A stretch of DNA of 64,000 nucleotides from Providencia heimbachae ATCC 35613 (lineage in GTDB: Bacteria; Pseudomonadota; Gammaproteobacteria; Enterobacterales; Enterobacteriaceae), in NCBI RefSeq assembly GCF_001655055.1, contig NZ_LXEW01000011.1, positions 62,001-126,000 of the forward strand, read 5' to 3'. The position numbers and the translations under genes were made by a program. Position 1 is the stretch's first letter, and each line of letters begins with the position of its first letter. Under the pieces are notes generated by a model. That model did not search any database. It was not told where the DNA came from and saw only the letters and a list, made by a program, of their open reading frames with translations. This document shows, piece after piece, positions 1 to 9,896 of this stretch.

Positions 1-1
1 A

Positions 2-652
2 AAAGAAAACGTTATTGCCTATGTTCCACAAACAGAAGAAGTAGACTGGAATTTTCCGGTTCTCGTTTCTGATGTTGTGATGATGGGTCGTTATGGGAAA
101 ATGGGCTTTTTCCGGATACCTAAAAAAGAAGATAAAGAAGCAGTCAGAATTGCGCTAGAGCGAGTTGATCTGGCTGGGCTTGAAAACAGGCAAATCGGAG
201 AACTCTCTGGTGGGCAGAAAAAGCGGGTATTTCTAGCACGAGCACTTGCTCAACAAGGTAAAGTTTTATTACTTGATGAGCCCTTTACCGGTGTGGATGT
301 GAAAACAGAAAACGCTATCATCGACCTACTGCGTAGCTTACGGGATGAAGGCCACTTAATCTTGGTTTCAACACATAACTTAGGCAGTGTTCCTGAATTT
401 TGTGATCAAGTTATCTTGATTAATCGCACAGTTCTAGCGAGTGGCCCAACGGAAACAACCTTTACCCAAAGAAACTTGCAACAAGCCTTTGGAGGGGTAT
501 TACGCCACATTAATCTATCTGGTCAAGAACTGCATGACGATGATGACCCTCGTTCAATCACTGTTATTACCGATGATGAAAGGGCAGCAGTTTTCTATGG
601 TCACGACCATGATGCCCCAGTCCGGAAAAACCAACCTAAGGAGTCAGAATGA
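2..652 (+). CDS. sitB: Mn/Fe ABC transporter ATPase SitB-like (5' truncated)
   Basis: This is the ATP-binding subunit of a SitABCD/YfeABCD-type manganese and iron importer, acting on the cytoplasmic face. The reading frame is open to the left edge, so the Walker A region lies outside the window. What is visible begins at the Q-loop segment ([10 protein letters not shown]). It continues with the ABC signature LSGGQKKR, the Walker [12 protein letters not shown] and the switch histidine in STHNLG. The C-terminal tail is acidic and histidine-rich (DDDD, HDHD), as is common in metal importers. The stop overlaps the next gene by four bases, indicating translational coupling with the two permeases downstream. 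The substrate-binding lipoprotein gene is presumably to the left. The family assignment is firm. The choice of Sit over Yfe naming is convention. Confidence 0.9.
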   Translation, partial: KENVIAYVPQTEEVDWNFPVLVSDVVMMGRYGKMGFFRIPKKEDKEAVRIALERVDLAGLENRQIGELSGGQKKRVFLARALAQQGKVLLLDEPFTGVDVKTENAIIDLLRSLRDEGHLILVSTHNLGSVPEFCDQVILINRTVLASGPTETTFTQRNLQQAFGGVLRHINLSGQELHDDDDPRSITVITDDERAAVFYGHDHDAPVRKNQPKESE

Positions 653-1539
653 TTGAGTTGTTATTACAGCCTTTCGAGTATGACTTTATGGTTAAAGCCA
701 TTTGGGTAAGTGCGATTGTTGGTGCGGTTTGTGCCTTTCTTTCTGCTTACTTGATGCTAAAAGGCTGGTCATTAATGGGTGATGCCCTCTCCCACTCCGT
801 TGTACCCGGCGTTGCGGGTGCTTATGCTCTTGGTTTGCCTTATGCTGCGGGAGCATTCTTTACCGGTATTCTCGCCGCCCTTGCGATGACATTAGTCAAA
901 CATCTCACTCGATTACGGGAAGACGCCGTCATTGGCTTTATCTTTTCCACATTCTTCGCCGCGGGTTTGCTTATCGTCTCGCTCAACCCAACTTCAGTAA
1001 ATGTGCAAAGTATTATTTTTGGTAATATTTTAGGTATTGCAGATGCGGATGTTTTGCAAGTTGAAATTATTATCGCGGTATCTTTCGTTGTATTATTATG
1101 TTTATGGAAAGATTTATTAGCGGTATTTTTTGATGAAAGCCATGCACGATCCATCGGATTAAATCCGCTGCGCTTAAAGATAATTTTCTTTACTCTATTG
1201 AGTGCTTGTACTGTTGCTGCGCTGCAAACTGTCGGTGCGATCTTAGTTATCGCCATGGTCGTCACGCCCGGTGCAACGGCTTATTTGCTCACCGACCAAT
1301 TCAAACGTTTACTGATTATTTCTGTCATCATTGGCACAGTAACCAGTGCCGTTGGTGCATATGTAAGTTATTTCCTTAATGGTGCAACGGGTGGATTGAT
1401 CGTCACTTTTCAAACCGTAATCTTCTTACTTGCTTTCTTTTTTGCACCAAAACATGGTTTATTTGCATCACGCCGTAAAGCAAGAAAAGAAGTTGCTCAT
1501 TTACATCTCGAAAAGCAACAAGGAATCTCCCATGAGTGA
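649..1539 (+). CDS. sitC: Mn/Fe ABC transporter permease SitC-like
   Basis: This is an inner-membrane permease of the ABC-3 family (ZnuB/SitC/YfeC), 296 residues with about eight hydrophobic helices. The conserved family stretch [20 protein letters not shown] lies near residues 38-57. It overlaps the ATPase gene by four bases and overlaps the second permease gene at its end, so the three genes form one operon. It is expected to pair with the ATPase and a periplasmic binding protein to import Mn(II) or Fe(II). The histidine-rich C-terminus (HLHLEKQQ) is typical of metal-handling permeases. Metal preference cannot be read from the sequence. Confidence 0.9.
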   Translation: MIELLLQPFEYDFMVKAIWVSAIVGAVCAFLSAYLMLKGWSLMGDALSHSVVPGVAGAYALGLPYAAGAFFTGILAALAMTLVKHLTRLREDAVIGFIFSTFFAAGLLIVSLNPTSVNVQSIIFGNILGIADADVLQVEIIIAVSFVVLLCLWKDLLAVFFDESHARSIGLNPLRLKIIFFTLLSACTVAALQTVGAILVIAMVVTPGATAYLLTDQFKRLLIISVIIGTVTSAVGAYVSYFLNGATGGLIVTFQTVIFLLAFFFAPKHGLFASRRKARKEVAHLHLEKQQGISHE

Positions 1540-2398
1540 TTTTATTGACTTACTAATGGCTCCCTTCGCTTTTCCATTCATGCAAAAAGCCTTATTAACG
1601 GCAATTGTCGCAGGAACAGTCTGTGCTTTACTATCATGTTTTTTGGTATTGAAAGGCTGGTCATTAATGGGAGATGCCATTTCCCACGCCGTACTCCCCG
1701 GTATTATTTTGGCTTCTTTAATTGGCATTCCTATCGCTATTGGTGCATTTGCTTCTGGATTATTTTGCGCAGTTGCGACTGGCTACTTAAAAGAAAATAG
1801 CCGTATAAAAGAAGATACTGTCATGGGAATTGTCTTCTCGGGTATGTTTGCCGTCGGCCTGGTGATGTTTGCCAAAATCGATACGTCACAGCATCTTACG
1901 CATATTTTATTTGGTGACATTTTAGGTATTACCAATGATGAGTTTAAGCAAATTTTGCTATTTGCAGGTTTCACCATTGCCGTCATTTTATTAAAGCGTA
2001 AAGATTTTATGCTGTACTGCTTCGATCCAAACCAAGCTCGAGTGATTGGGCTTCCGGTGAAATTGATTCACTACGGATTACTGTCTCTTCTTGCACTAAC
2101 TATCGTCGCCTCATTACAAGCCGTTGGGATAATCTTAGTCATTGCGATGCTGATATCCCCCGGTATTATTGCATTTGTGTTGTGTCGCAGTTTTGGCTGG
2201 ATGCTCGTAGTTGCAGTGATTGCTTCAGTCACCTCGAGTGTTATCGGGACAATATTAAGCTTTCACATAAACGCAACCACAGGGCCAACCATCGTGGTTG
2301 TTCAAGCCTTGTATTTTATTGTTGCCTTAATATACAGTAAGATCGTTTTGGCGCGTAAAAAGCTAAAAACACCAACCAATGCACTGCATACCGCCTAA
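1532..2398 (+). CDS. sitD: Mn/Fe ABC transporter permease SitD-like
   Basis: This is the second ABC-3 family permease of the operon, 288 residues with multiple membrane helices and the same [19 protein letters not shown] signature as the preceding paralogue. The start used is the ATG at 1532, which overlaps the end of the upstream permease gene by eight bases. An in-frame start at 1430 would add an unrelated extension lying inside the neighbour. A strong hairpin after the stop closes the operon. Tandem paralogous permeases are characteristic of SitCD/YfeCD, whereas zinc systems have only one. Confidence 0.9.
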   Translation: MSDFIDLLMAPFAFPFMQKALLTAIVAGTVCALLSCFLVLKGWSLMGDAISHAVLPGIILASLIGIPIAIGAFASGLFCAVATGYLKENSRIKEDTVMGIVFSGMFAVGLVMFAKIDTSQHLTHILFGDILGITNDEFKQILLFAGFTIAVILLKRKDFMLYCFDPNQARVIGLPVKLIHYGLLSLLALTIVASLQAVGIILVIAMLISPGIIAFVLCRSFGWMLVVAVIASVTSSVIGTILSFHINATTGPTIVVVQALYFIVALIYSKIVLARKKLKTPTNALHTA

Positions 2399-2424
2399 AA
2401 TAATGAAATAAAAATTTAGCGCTA

Positions 2425-2463
2425 AAAGGATTGAGTTGGGTATTACTCTCAACTCAATCCTTT
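2425..2463 (+). terminator. Hairpin terminator after sit operon
   Basis: Perfect 14-bp stem (2425-2438 with 2450-2463) and 11-base loop just downstream of the sitD stop, followed by a short T-rich run. It is the likely end of the sit transcript. Confidence 0.75.
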
Positions 2464-2671
2464 ACTTTAATATCAGCTTATAAAAACTTAACTATTCTCA
2501 ATCTTAATCAATTCACACTTCCTACACTGCTATAGCAATTATGCATTAGCCACAAAATATAGTGCCTATTTTTCGTGATAGGCTCTTCTTTTTATACAAT
2601 TATCCCTGTCAATTCCTAAACTGTCGCTATAGTATTGTGTTAATGAAGACCAAAGCAGAGCGAGGTGGATC

Positions 2672-3541
2672 ATGTGGCAAGTAATGTGTCGTTTATTAAG
2701 TGAACACTTGGGTGAAGCAGAACTGCATAATAAAGTCATTCTCTCTGGAGGTGATATTCACCATACTTTACGTATCGATTATGGTGAGCATACTGTTTTC
2801 ATTAAACAAAACCGACGTGAATTTTTGCCATTATTTAAGCAAGAAGCTGAACAGTTAGAAATTCTAGCTAAAAGTCAAACAGTCACTGTGCCAAAAGTGT
2901 ACGGTGTTGGTAGTAATAAGCACCACAGTTTTCTTCTCCTTGAATACTTCCCTCTAAAAGCTTTTGATGCCTCTAACGCTTGGCATTTTGGTCAACAATT
3001 AGCCCGTTTACATCAATGGGAAGAGCAACCCAGCTACGGATTTGATTTTGATACCATGCTCAGCACCGTTACTCAACCCAATGGCTGGGAAAAACGCTGG
3101 AATTCATTTTTTGCAGAAAAACGTATTGGGCTCCAATTACAAATTGCATCTGAAAAAGGCATGGTATTTGGGGATATTCAAACCATTGTTGATATCATAA
3201 AAAATAAACTTGCAGGACATCAACCTCAGCCTTCGTTATTACATGGCGATTTATGGCCTGCAAATTGCGCGATCACCAATCAAATTGATGGTGTTCTGTA
3301 TGACCCAGCTTGCTATTGGGGGGATAGGGAGTGTGATATTGCGATGTTACCATTATATCGTGAACTGCCTATTCAGATTATTGATGGCTATCAGAGTGTA
3401 TGGCCTCTCCCTAACGGGTTTTTAGAGAGGCAACCTATTTACCAACTTTATTATTTACTCAACCAATCGAATATATTTGGTAATGAGCAAGGGTATATAC
3501 ACGCTAGGGCTATTATCGATAGATTAATTGACAACAAATAA
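2672..3541 (+). CDS. yniA: Fructosamine kinase family protein YniA
   Basis: This is a member of the fructosamine/ketosamine-3-kinase family, 289 residues, essentially the full length of E. coli YniA. The phosphotransferase loop HGDLWPANC lies at residues 191-199 and the metal-binding DPACYWGDRECD at 211-222, so the catalytic residues are present. By family knowledge such kinases phosphorylate glycated amines for deglycation, but the substrate of YniA itself is uncertain. It is followed convergently by yniB, then hxpB, ydjM and tcyP, the same order as in E. coli, which supports orthology. The start at 2672 follows a GCGAGG-like ribosome site. Confidence 0.93.
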   Translation: MWQVMCRLLSEHLGEAELHNKVILSGGDIHHTLRIDYGEHTVFIKQNRREFLPLFKQEAEQLEILAKSQTVTVPKVYGVGSNKHHSFLLLEYFPLKAFDASNAWHFGQQLARLHQWEEQPSYGFDFDTMLSTVTQPNGWEKRWNSFFAEKRIGLQLQIASEKGMVFGDIQTIVDIIKNKLAGHQPQPSLLHGDLWPANCAITNQIDGVLYDPACYWGDRECDIAMLPLYRELPIQIIDGYQSVWPLPNGFLERQPIYQLYYLLNQSNIFGNEQGYIHARAIIDRLIDNK

Positions 3542-3558
3542 TCTTATGGCTAAACAAA

Positions 3559-3599
3559 TTCTCGTCACAGTTAGAGCAAATATTTAACTGTGACGAGAA
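3559..3599. terminator. Bidirectional hairpin between convergent yniA and yniB
   Basis: Perfect stem of at least 13 bp (3561-3573 with 3585-3597) between two convergent genes. There is no long T tract on either side, so it may act mainly as an mRNA 3' stabiliser or a weak bidirectional terminator. Confidence 0.65.
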
Positions 3600-3609
3600 A
3601 TAAATCAGA

Positions 3610-4149
3610 TTACCAATTAAGTAAAGATAATCCCCAATATATCCCTATCCCAATCACAATTGGCCAGAAGTAAAGAATAAAAAATTGCGTAAAAATAGTG
3701 TGTCGAGGGATCGTGACTTTCGCTTCTAATTCCTCTTTCGAAATCTCGGCACCTTTTGCTTTCTCTAAAATTACATGGTCTTCAATACTTTCACGAATAA
3801 ATTTGATTTGCCTGTACATACGTAACCCGGAAGCACTCAGAGCTAATCCTACAAATATAAAGATAAAAATAATAAAAAAACCAATATTACTGCCGGAGAA
3901 TCCTTTTGCTACCTCAGGTACTGGCGAGTTATTCCAGAAGAAATTTAAAAATGGTGTACTTTGACGCGTCATTTCCGCCATCAATTTAATAAAATCATTC
4001 GCTACCGCATTGATCCCCTCACCCGTTAGTCCTTTCATTCCTGCGAGTTTAATCAGAGAGGCTAATGTAGAAATCAATGCCACCAAAAAAACAACCCAGC
4101 CCAGAATACGCTTGCCGATTGCGACATAACTTGCATTGTGGTAATTCAT
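3610..4149 (-). CDS. yniB: Inner membrane protein YniB
   Basis: A 179-residue membrane protein assigned to YniB from its position between yniA and hxpB and its size. It has an N-terminal hydrophobic segment (about residues 12-33), a second around 90-112 and a third near the C-terminus (about 152-175). The stretch between the last two (YRQIKFIRESIEDHVILEKA) is basic and acidic and probably cytoplasmic. Its function is unknown in the family. It converges on yniA across a strong hairpin and diverges from hxpB. Confidence 0.85.
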   Translation of the reverse strand: MNYHNASYVAIGKRILGWVVFLVALISTLASLIKLAGMKGLTGEGINAVANDFIKLMAEMTRQSTPFLNFFWNNSPVPEVAKGFSGSNIGFFIIFIFIFVGLALSASGLRMYRQIKFIRESIEDHVILEKAKGAEISKEELEAKVTIPRHTIFTQFFILYFWPIVIGIGIYWGLSLLNW

Positions 4150-4396
4150 TACTACGATTCCTTAGCGATTTTTTATTATTGCCGAATTTTTCCTGCTAAT
4201 CATAGCTGAAATTATCTATTCACTCCAAATTTTGCATTTATAAATGATAGCCATATTCTGACTTTAAGAATAATCAAGAACGTCATTATTGGATGGATTT
4301 GTATCTATATAATCAATGACTAGCTTGCTACAATAGGTCATCTCAATAAGGCTACCACTTTCAAGTTGCCAACCACATACATGAATGGAGTATTAC

Positions 4397-5062
4397 ATGT
4401 CTCATAACTTACCTATCGAATCCGTTATTTTTGATATGGATGGCTTACTCATTGATTCAGAGCCTTTTTGGGCACAGGGAGAACGTGAGATTTTTGCTCA
4501 GTTAGGTGTAGATCTTGCTATTGAGAAGACATTGCCTGATACACTAGGCCTGCGCATTGATCATGTTGTCGAACTTTGGTACAACGCATCGCCTTGGCAA
4601 GGTTGTAGCCAAAAAGAAGCGACACAGCGAATTATTGACCGGGTAATCGGTTTAGTCGAAGAAACACGCCCTGTATTACCGGGTGTTCAGCATGCAATGG
4701 AATTATGTCGCTCAATGGATTTAAAAATTGCACTCGCTTCGGCTTCCCCACTGTATATGTTAGAAAAGGTGCTCGATTTACTCGATATACGCCATTATTT
4801 CTCTGCGGTTATTTCAGCAGCCGACCTCCCATTGAGCAAGCCACATCCTGAAGTTTATCTTAAAGCAGCTGCTGCACTGGGAACCAAGCCTATCCATTGT
4901 GTCTCATTAGAAGATTCATTCAATGGTATGATTGCAGCGAAAGCGGCAAGAATGCGCTCTATCGTTATCCCCGACCAAGCACATTTTAATGATCCTCGCT
5001 TTGGGCTTGCTGATATAAAATTATCATCATTAAATGAGTTAAAAGCAGAACATTTACGTTAA
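4397..5062 (+). CDS. hxpB: Hexitol phosphatase HxpB
   Basis: A haloacid-dehalogenase-superfamily phosphatase of 221 residues, orthologue of E. coli HxpB (YniC), which removes phosphate from sugar and hexitol phosphates such as 2-deoxyglucose 6-phosphate and mannitol/sorbitol phosphates. Motif I is FDMDGLLIDSEP (nucleophile Asp13, Asp15), motif II is the serine in ASASP, and motif III/IV are the lysine of SKPHP and ALED-equivalent SLEDSFNG. The cap domain lies between about residues 20 and 85. The ATG at 4397 is chosen over one four codons upstream because a GGAG lies six bases before it. Gene order matches E. coli. Confidence 0.92.
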   Translation: MSHNLPIESVIFDMDGLLIDSEPFWAQGEREIFAQLGVDLAIEKTLPDTLGLRIDHVVELWYNASPWQGCSQKEATQRIIDRVIGLVEETRPVLPGVQHAMELCRSMDLKIALASASPLYMLEKVLDLLDIRHYFSAVISAADLPLSKPHPEVYLKAAAALGTKPIHCVSLEDSFNGMIAAKAARMRSIVIPDQAHFNDPRFGLADIKLSSLNELKAEHLR

Positions 5063-5221
5063 GTCTTGAAAATTGATGAATAAGTATTCTCCCCTATCCT
5101 TTCTTGGTGGGGGAATTAGCACAAAAGAATAAAATCCTTTTGTTATCTGCTAATAAATAAGAGTTTTTTTAACTTCTTACCTCTATCATATTCTTTTTAA
5201 ACGTTTTATACTGCCGATCAA

Positions 5222-5237
5222 CTGTATAGATAAACAG
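5222..5237 (+). promoter_or_regulatory. LexA box (SOS operator) upstream of ydjM
   Basis: CTGT, eight AT-rich bases, ACAG: a perfect match to the LexA core CTGT-N8-ACAG, ending 17 bases before the ydjM start codon. E. coli ydjM is an established LexA regulon member, so the site agrees with the downstream gene. Confidence 0.88.
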
Positions 5238-5254
5238 ATGGTATTTTATCCACC

Positions 5255-5830
5255 ATGACAGCTGAAGGGCATCTGCTTTTTTCCGTCGCCTCATTAATAA
5301 TGGCTCATAAATTACAATTAACGCCTGAGCTTGCTCAAGGTGATTGGTTGCATATGGTTCCGGGCGCATTATTAGGTGCGCTGCTGCCTGACATCGACCA
5401 TCCATCCTCTATACCTGGCCGGTTATTTCGTATTTTTTCCCTTCCTATATCGAAACTATGTGGACATCGAGGTTTCACACACAGCCTAATTGCTTGGATG
5501 ATATTACTTATCTCTTGCTACCAATGGCTACCTGCTAGTTGGGGTATTCCCGTTGATTTGGTTCAAGCTTTTTTATTAGGTTATCTGAGCCATCTTATTG
5601 CTGATATGTTGACACCATCCGGTGTTCCACTCTTATGGCCTCTACCTCAGCGTTTCTGCTTACCCTTGCTTCGCAGCAAAACAAACAAGCGTGGTGAGCG
5701 TTTTGTCTCAGTTCTTTTGACAGTTTGTGCCTGCTTATTACCGAGTGGATACCAATTAGATTTGTACTTCCAAATAGAAATGGCGATAAAATATATTCAA
5801 AATCAATTAAGTATACACTTACCTACATAA
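5255..5830 (+). CDS. ydjM: SOS-regulated inner membrane metal-dependent hydrolase-like protein YdjM
   Basis: A 191-residue membrane protein of the YdjM/DUF457 family (membrane-bound, putative metal-dependent hydrolase). The family hallmark is visible: LLPDIDHPSS (about residues 47-56), CGHRGFTHS (about 70-78) and a late HLIADMLTPSG, giving a set of conserved His and Asp residues between membrane segments. A LexA box just upstream indicates induction by DNA damage, as in E. coli. The biochemical role is not established. The neighbours hxpB and tcyP match the E. coli order. Confidence 0.9.
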   Translation: MTAEGHLLFSVASLIMAHKLQLTPELAQGDWLHMVPGALLGALLPDIDHPSSIPGRLFRIFSLPISKLCGHRGFTHSLIAWMILLISCYQWLPASWGIPVDLVQAFLLGYLSHLIADMLTPSGVPLLWPLPQRFCLPLLRSKTNKRGERFVSVLLTVCACLLPSGYQLDLYFQIEMAIKYIQNQLSIHLPT

Positions 5831-6011
5831 ACTCTACATTTGTAATATAATGTAAGTACGAATAATACTACCTTATTACTTTTTAGTATAAGTAATGTGT
5901 TTTCTCTACTGATAATATATAACCAATTGTTCAAAGAAGTTAAATCCTTATAACCACAAAGGGTTAAAGAGCAAGCAATATAACTTAAAAAACTGCGATT
6001 TGGAGTTCGGA

Positions 6012-7403
6012 ATGAATATTCCTCTAATTATTAATGTGCTCGTCTTTGTAGCACTACTGATTCTGTTGGCAAAACTGGGTGCGAGAGGCTGGAGCCTTTC
6101 TAAGAAAGTATTAGTCGGTTTAGTCTTCGGTGTGGCTTATGGTGTTGTGCTACATCTCGTATATGGCACTGGACATCAAACAGTAAAAGATTCCATACTT
6201 TGGTTTAATATTGTTGGTAATGGTTATGTTCAGCTATTACAAATGGTGATTATGCCTTTAGTTTTTGCTTCTATCCTCAGCGCGGTGGCAAGACTACATA
6301 AAGCATCTTCATTAGGTAAAATTAGCTTCCTAACAATTGGTACATTACTCTTCACAACAGCCATTGCTGCCTTGGTGGGGATTCTGATCGCTAATGTGTT
6401 TGGTCTAACCGCTGAAGGCCTGATTCAAGGTCAGTCAGAAACAGCGCGATTAAGTGCAATCGAAACGAACTATATTGGTAAAGTCTCTGACTTAACCGTT
6501 CCACAGCTCATTTTATCATTTGTTCCTAAAAATCCATTTGCAGATTTAACAGGTGCAAATCCAACTTCAATCATCAGTGTTGTTATATTTGCCGCTTTCC
6601 TCGGTGTTGCTGCATTACAACTGTTTAAAGATGATAAAGAGCGCGGTGAGAAAGCCTTAGCCGCAATCGATGTATTACAAGCATGGGTCATGAAATTAGT
6701 CCGTCTAGTCATGCGGTTAACCCCTTATGGTGTGATGGCGCTGATGATCAAAGTGGTTGCAAGCTCAAATTTAGCCGACATTATTAACCTAGGTACATTT
6801 GTTATCGCCTCTTATGTCGCAATTGGAATTATGTTTGTGATCCACGGAATACTGGTTGCATCGACCGGATTGAATCCAATTAAATTCTTTAAAAAAGCAG
6901 GCCCTGTACTGACATTTGCCTTTACTAGCCGCTCAAGCGCAGCAAGTATTCCACTCAATATCGAAACCCAAACACGCCGTTTTGGTATTCCTGAATCGAT
7001 TGCTAGCTTTTCCTCTTCATTTGGCGCAACAATTGGTCAAAATGGTTGCGCAGGTATCTACCCAGCGATGTTGGCTGTGATGGTCGCACCAACGATGGGA
7101 ATTAACCCATTCGACCCTCTCTGGATTGCAACTTTAGTCGGTATCGTGACAGTCAGCTCGGCGGGTGTTGCCGGTGTTGGTGGCGGTGCAACCTTCGCCG
7201 CTCTGATTGTTCTACCTGCGATGGGACTACCTGTTACACTTGTTGCACTGCTAATTTCAGTTGAACCATTGATTGATATGGGCCGTACTGCACTCAACGT
7301 CAGTGGCTCAATGACAGCCGGTACAGTCACCAGCCAATTGATGGGTGAAACCGATAAATCTGTATTTAACCAAGATGATGACGGTGAGCTGAAGCACGTT
7401 TAG
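6012..7403 (+). CDS. tcyP: L-cystine:cation symporter TcyP
   Basis: A secondary carrier of the dicarboxylate/amino-acid:cation symporter superfamily, 463 residues, orthologous to E. coli TcyP (YdjN), which takes up L-cystine and related sulfur compounds. Conserved stretches include [20 protein letters not shown] near residues 65-85, the serine-rich [13 protein letters not shown] re-entrant loop and the late substrate region [17 protein letters not shown]. The ATG at 6012 is preceded by TGGAG. An in-frame TTG at 6000 has no supporting ribosome site. It closes the block conserved with E. coli and is followed by a strong terminator. Confidence 0.93.
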   Translation: MNIPLIINVLVFVALLILLAKLGARGWSLSKKVLVGLVFGVAYGVVLHLVYGTGHQTVKDSILWFNIVGNGYVQLLQMVIMPLVFASILSAVARLHKASSLGKISFLTIGTLLFTTAIAALVGILIANVFGLTAEGLIQGQSETARLSAIETNYIGKVSDLTVPQLILSFVPKNPFADLTGANPTSIISVVIFAAFLGVAALQLFKDDKERGEKALAAIDVLQAWVMKLVRLVMRLTPYGVMALMIKVVASSNLADIINLGTFVIASYVAIGIMFVIHGILVASTGLNPIKFFKKAGPVLTFAFTSRSSAASIPLNIETQTRRFGIPESIASFSSSFGATIGQNGCAGIYPAMLAVMVAPTMGINPFDPLWIATLVGIVTVSSAGVAGVGGGATFAALIVLPAMGLPVTLVALLISVEPLIDMGRTALNVSGSMTAGTVTSQLMGETDKSVFNQDDDGELKHV

Positions 7404-7430
7404 CCACCAATGTGACCTCTGTTCTTTAAA

Positions 7431-7456
7431 CCTGCTGTATTCCGGCAGGTTTTTTT
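7431..7456 (+). terminator. Rho-independent terminator of tcyP
   Basis: A seven-bp GC-rich stem (CCTGCTG with CGGCAGG, one G-T pair), a five-base loop and seven Ts, 28 bases after the tcyP stop. Confidence 0.9.
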
Positions 7457-7654
7457 ATCTCTATAAATTGCTGATAAATTTTATTTATCTTATCAAGAAC
7501 AAAAAAACCGCTTTTTATACCAAAAATAATTGCCACCCGTTAAACTTACGTAAGATAATAATATTTGAGCAACGTTTTCTTAGGCTTCCTGCCTGTGTTG
7601 CGTCACCCCGTATTCTACGGGAACATTATCAACATCATTTATATGGTTTTTGAT

Positions 7655-8042
7655 ATGACAAATATTCACAAACTAAAAACAAATCCTTCTGATAACCCTT
7701 GTACAACTTGTGGGGCTTGTTGCGCTTATTTCCGTGTATCATTTTATTGGGCTGAAGCCGAAAGCAGTGGCGGGATTGTTCCTCAATATTTAACAGAACA
7801 AATCACACCATTTATGAGCTGCATGCAAGGAACCAACCAAAAGCAAAAACACGCGCTGTGCTGCCTTAGATGGCAATATTGGGGAATGTGTCTCTTGCTC
7901 TATCTATACTCAGCGCCCAACACCTTGCCGTGAATTTGAACAATCTTGGCATAATGGTATATACAATGAAGCTTGTGATAGAGCTCGCGCTGCTCATGGA
8001 TTACCGCCTCTCGAGCCAAACTTACCGCAAATAGCCTGCTAA
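7655..8042 (+). pseudogene. ykgJ: YkgJ family cysteine-cluster protein, frameshifted
   Basis: The 5' half reads [20 protein letters not shown], the cysteine-rich zinc/iron-binding signature of YkgJ, up to GTNQKQK near 7849. After that the frame gives a non-family tail and stops at 7933. In another frame the remaining family sequence is intact ([10 protein letters not shown], then PTPCREFE, then CDRARAAHGLPPLE) and ends at 8042. Removing one A from the AAAAA run at 7845-7849 restores a single gene of about 128 codons. It is therefore either a recent single-base frameshift or a sequencing error in a homopolymer. The function of YkgJ is unknown, though the conserved cysteines suggest metal binding. 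Confidence 0.85.
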
Positions 8043-8051
8043 CCGTCTATG

Positions 8052-8080
8052 ACCCAGAGCTTTTCTGGGTTATCTTTTTT
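8052..8080 (+). terminator. Rho-independent terminator after ykgJ
   Basis: A perfect seven-bp stem ACCCAGA/TCTGGGT with a five-base loop and six Ts shortly downstream, directly after the restored ykgJ stop. Confidence 0.85.
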
Positions 8081-8126
8081 AGATAATTCAAGCCTCCTTG
8101 CTAAAACAACTCCTTGGTCTATAAAT

Positions 8127-9131
8127 TTAAGCGATTTCTTTCATCACTTGCATTGCTAATTCAAATGAATATAACCGAGCTTGATGATCAAATATTTGGC
8201 CATTAACCATAATCTCATCGGCTTGTGTTTGGCGTAAAATCGTTTCTAATCCATTACGGATTTTAGCTTTATCACCCACGAGAGACATACCCAATGCTTG
8301 TTGAACACCAAATTGTTCTGCTGGTGACCATATCCCTTCCATACTTTGAACTGGGGCTGGAAGTTGTGAAGATTGCCCACGACGCAGCATCACAAAAGCT
8401 TGTTGCATTGAACTAAATAAAAACTCTGCATCACGGTTGCTATCTGCTGCAATGATATTAATACAAACCATCGCATAAGGTTTTGTTAGCCTCGCAGAGG
8501 GCTTAAAATTAGCACGATACAGATCCAACGCTTGCAAAAGTAAATCCGGCGCAAAATGTGAAGCGAAAGCAAATGGCAACCCCATTTCAGCCGCAAGCCT
8601 TGCACTATATAAGCTTGAGCCCAGCAGCCAAACCGGAATTTTCTCACCGAATCCTGGTACTGGCCGTACTGCTGGGTCAGGATTAATCGCATCAAACCAA
8701 TTAACTATTTGGGCAACATCTTGTGGGAAATTATCGACATCTATACTCATATGACGGCGTAAAGCTTGCATTGTCTGCTGATTACTGCCCGGCGCTCGCC
8801 CTATTCCCAGATCAATACGCTCCGGATAAAGTGTATTTAGTGTCCCAAATTGCTCAGCAATCACAAGGGGGGAATGATTCGGCAACATTATTCCGCCTGA
8901 TCCAAGACGAAGCGTAGTAGTATTCGCCGCCAAAAAGCCGATTAGAACAGAGGTTGCGGCACTCGCAATCCCAGTCATGTTGTGATGCTCAGCCAGCCAA
9001 TAACGGTGATAACCTTGTTTTTCTGCCATCTTGGCGAGATCAAGTGAATGAGAAAAAGCGGCTTTTGCACTTGAACCCTGTGTGATAGGCGCAAGATCAA
9101 GTAGCGAAAAAGGAATTTTTGTATCTGACAT
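8127..9131 (-). CDS. yhbW: LLM-class flavin-dependent oxidoreductase YhbW
   Basis: A luciferase-like (bacterial luciferase alpha/beta fold) flavin-dependent monooxygenase of 334 residues, closely resembling E. coli YhbW along its whole length. Visible landmarks are SLLDLAPI at the N-terminus, [12 protein letters not shown], the [14 protein letters not shown] phosphate-binding region, [12 protein letters not shown] and [12 protein letters not shown]. It is expected to use reduced FMN, and the substrate is not known. The ATG at 9131 is preferred to a GTG two codons upstream. It stands alone, on the opposite strand to its neighbours. Confidence 0.9.
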   Translation of the reverse strand: MSDTKIPFSLLDLAPITQGSSAKAAFSHSLDLAKMAEKQGYHRYWLAEHHNMTGIASAATSVLIGFLAANTTTLRLGSGGIMLPNHSPLVIAEQFGTLNTLYPERIDLGIGRAPGSNQQTMQALRRHMSIDVDNFPQDVAQIVNWFDAINPDPAVRPVPGFGEKIPVWLLGSSLYSARLAAEMGLPFAFASHFAPDLLLQALDLYRANFKPSARLTKPYAMVCINIIAADSNRDAEFLFSSMQQAFVMLRRGQSSQLPAPVQSMEGIWSPAEQFGVQQALGMSLVGDKAKIRNGLETILRQTQADEIMVNGQIFDHQARLYSFELAMQVMKEIA

Positions 9132-9401
9132 AAACACTCGCTTTGTTGGTATTCAATAACCGGTCTGTATAACTATCCTAGTAGATTAGTGCTTGTGCCA
9201 CCAGCAATTGAAATTCCATCAGCACAACTGGTCTAAAAATTCATATTTCAACCTTATTTTTACTTATTATTAAACAATATGAGCCCAACGTGAGCAAAAA
9301 GTGCAGTAAATATGAAGCTTCAGTCAAGGGGCGTAAAACCGATTGCGCGACAAAATCAATTCGTTGATTATCAACTCATCGCAAACACAGAGGAAATTCA
9401 A

Positions 9402-9707
9402 ATGAAAAAATTTAACACAGGTTTACTGGCTTTAGCGTTAATGTCTGTTGGATTCGCAGCGTCAGCCAATGGCGTCAATAACCAAACGCCACGCCAACAC
9501 ATGGGAAATCACCACAACATGGTGTATAGCGTTACTGAACAAACCACAACACCAAATGAAACGGCTAAAAAGCTCGCAAACGCCGCACCTAAAATTGAAG
9601 ATGGTAAGCGTTACGTAGTCAAAGTCAGTGTCGTCGAAGTTCCTGAATATTCAAATGGTAAAAATAAGCCAATGCCATTACCGGTGAAAGCGCCTGCGGA
9701 TCAATAA
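9402..9707 (+). CDS. Small exported protein of unknown function
   Basis: A 101-residue protein with a clear signal peptide: KK, a hydrophobic core (TGLLALALMSVGFAA) and a likely cleavage after SANG or ASA near residue 20-22. The mature part is polar, with HHN and QTTT stretches, then a more conserved-looking segment KRYVVKVSVVEVPE and a proline/lysine-rich end. No cysteine, transmembrane segment or known domain is recognisable, so a soluble periplasmic location is inferred. The ATG at 9402 is preceded by GAGG. An upstream in-frame start at 9312 would bury the signal peptide and is rejected. I do not recognise the family. Confidence 0.7.
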   Translation: MKKFNTGLLALALMSVGFAASANGVNNQTPRQHMGNHHNMVYSVTEQTTTPNETAKKLANAAPKIEDGKRYVVKVSVVEVPEYSNGKNKPMPLPVKAPADQ

Positions 9708-9809
9708 TCAGTATCTCTAATAGTTGATATGAGAAGTATTACTAAATATATTGACCCACTACTTTTAAGTGTAACAGGCATAAGCAAGCTAACCTTAGAA
9801 CCGCAACGT

Positions 9810-9868
9810 TCTGCGGGAATTAGGTTACTGATGATGCACAATTAATCTGTCCCTTAAATTCCCGCAGA
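9810..9868. repeat. 12-bp perfect inverted repeat in intergenic region
   Basis: TCTGCGGGAATT at 9810-9821 and its exact reverse complement at 9857-9868, separated by 35 bases. It could form the 3' hairpin of the preceding small gene's mRNA, but no T tract follows, so its role is open. Confidence 0.5.
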
Positions 9869-9896
9869 TATAGGTAATACCTTTCACAACGATAAA

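Noticed and set aside
1430-1531. Longer start for sitD
   Set aside because: It lies inside sitC and adds residues unlike the family. The ATG at 1532 matches the tight operon spacing.
5169-5405. 78-codon ORF antisense to the ydjM start
   Set aside because: It runs through the LexA box and the ydjM coding start and shows no domain.
9312-9401. Upstream start for the small exported protein
   Set aside because: It would place thirty polar residues before an evident signal peptide and has no good ribosome site.
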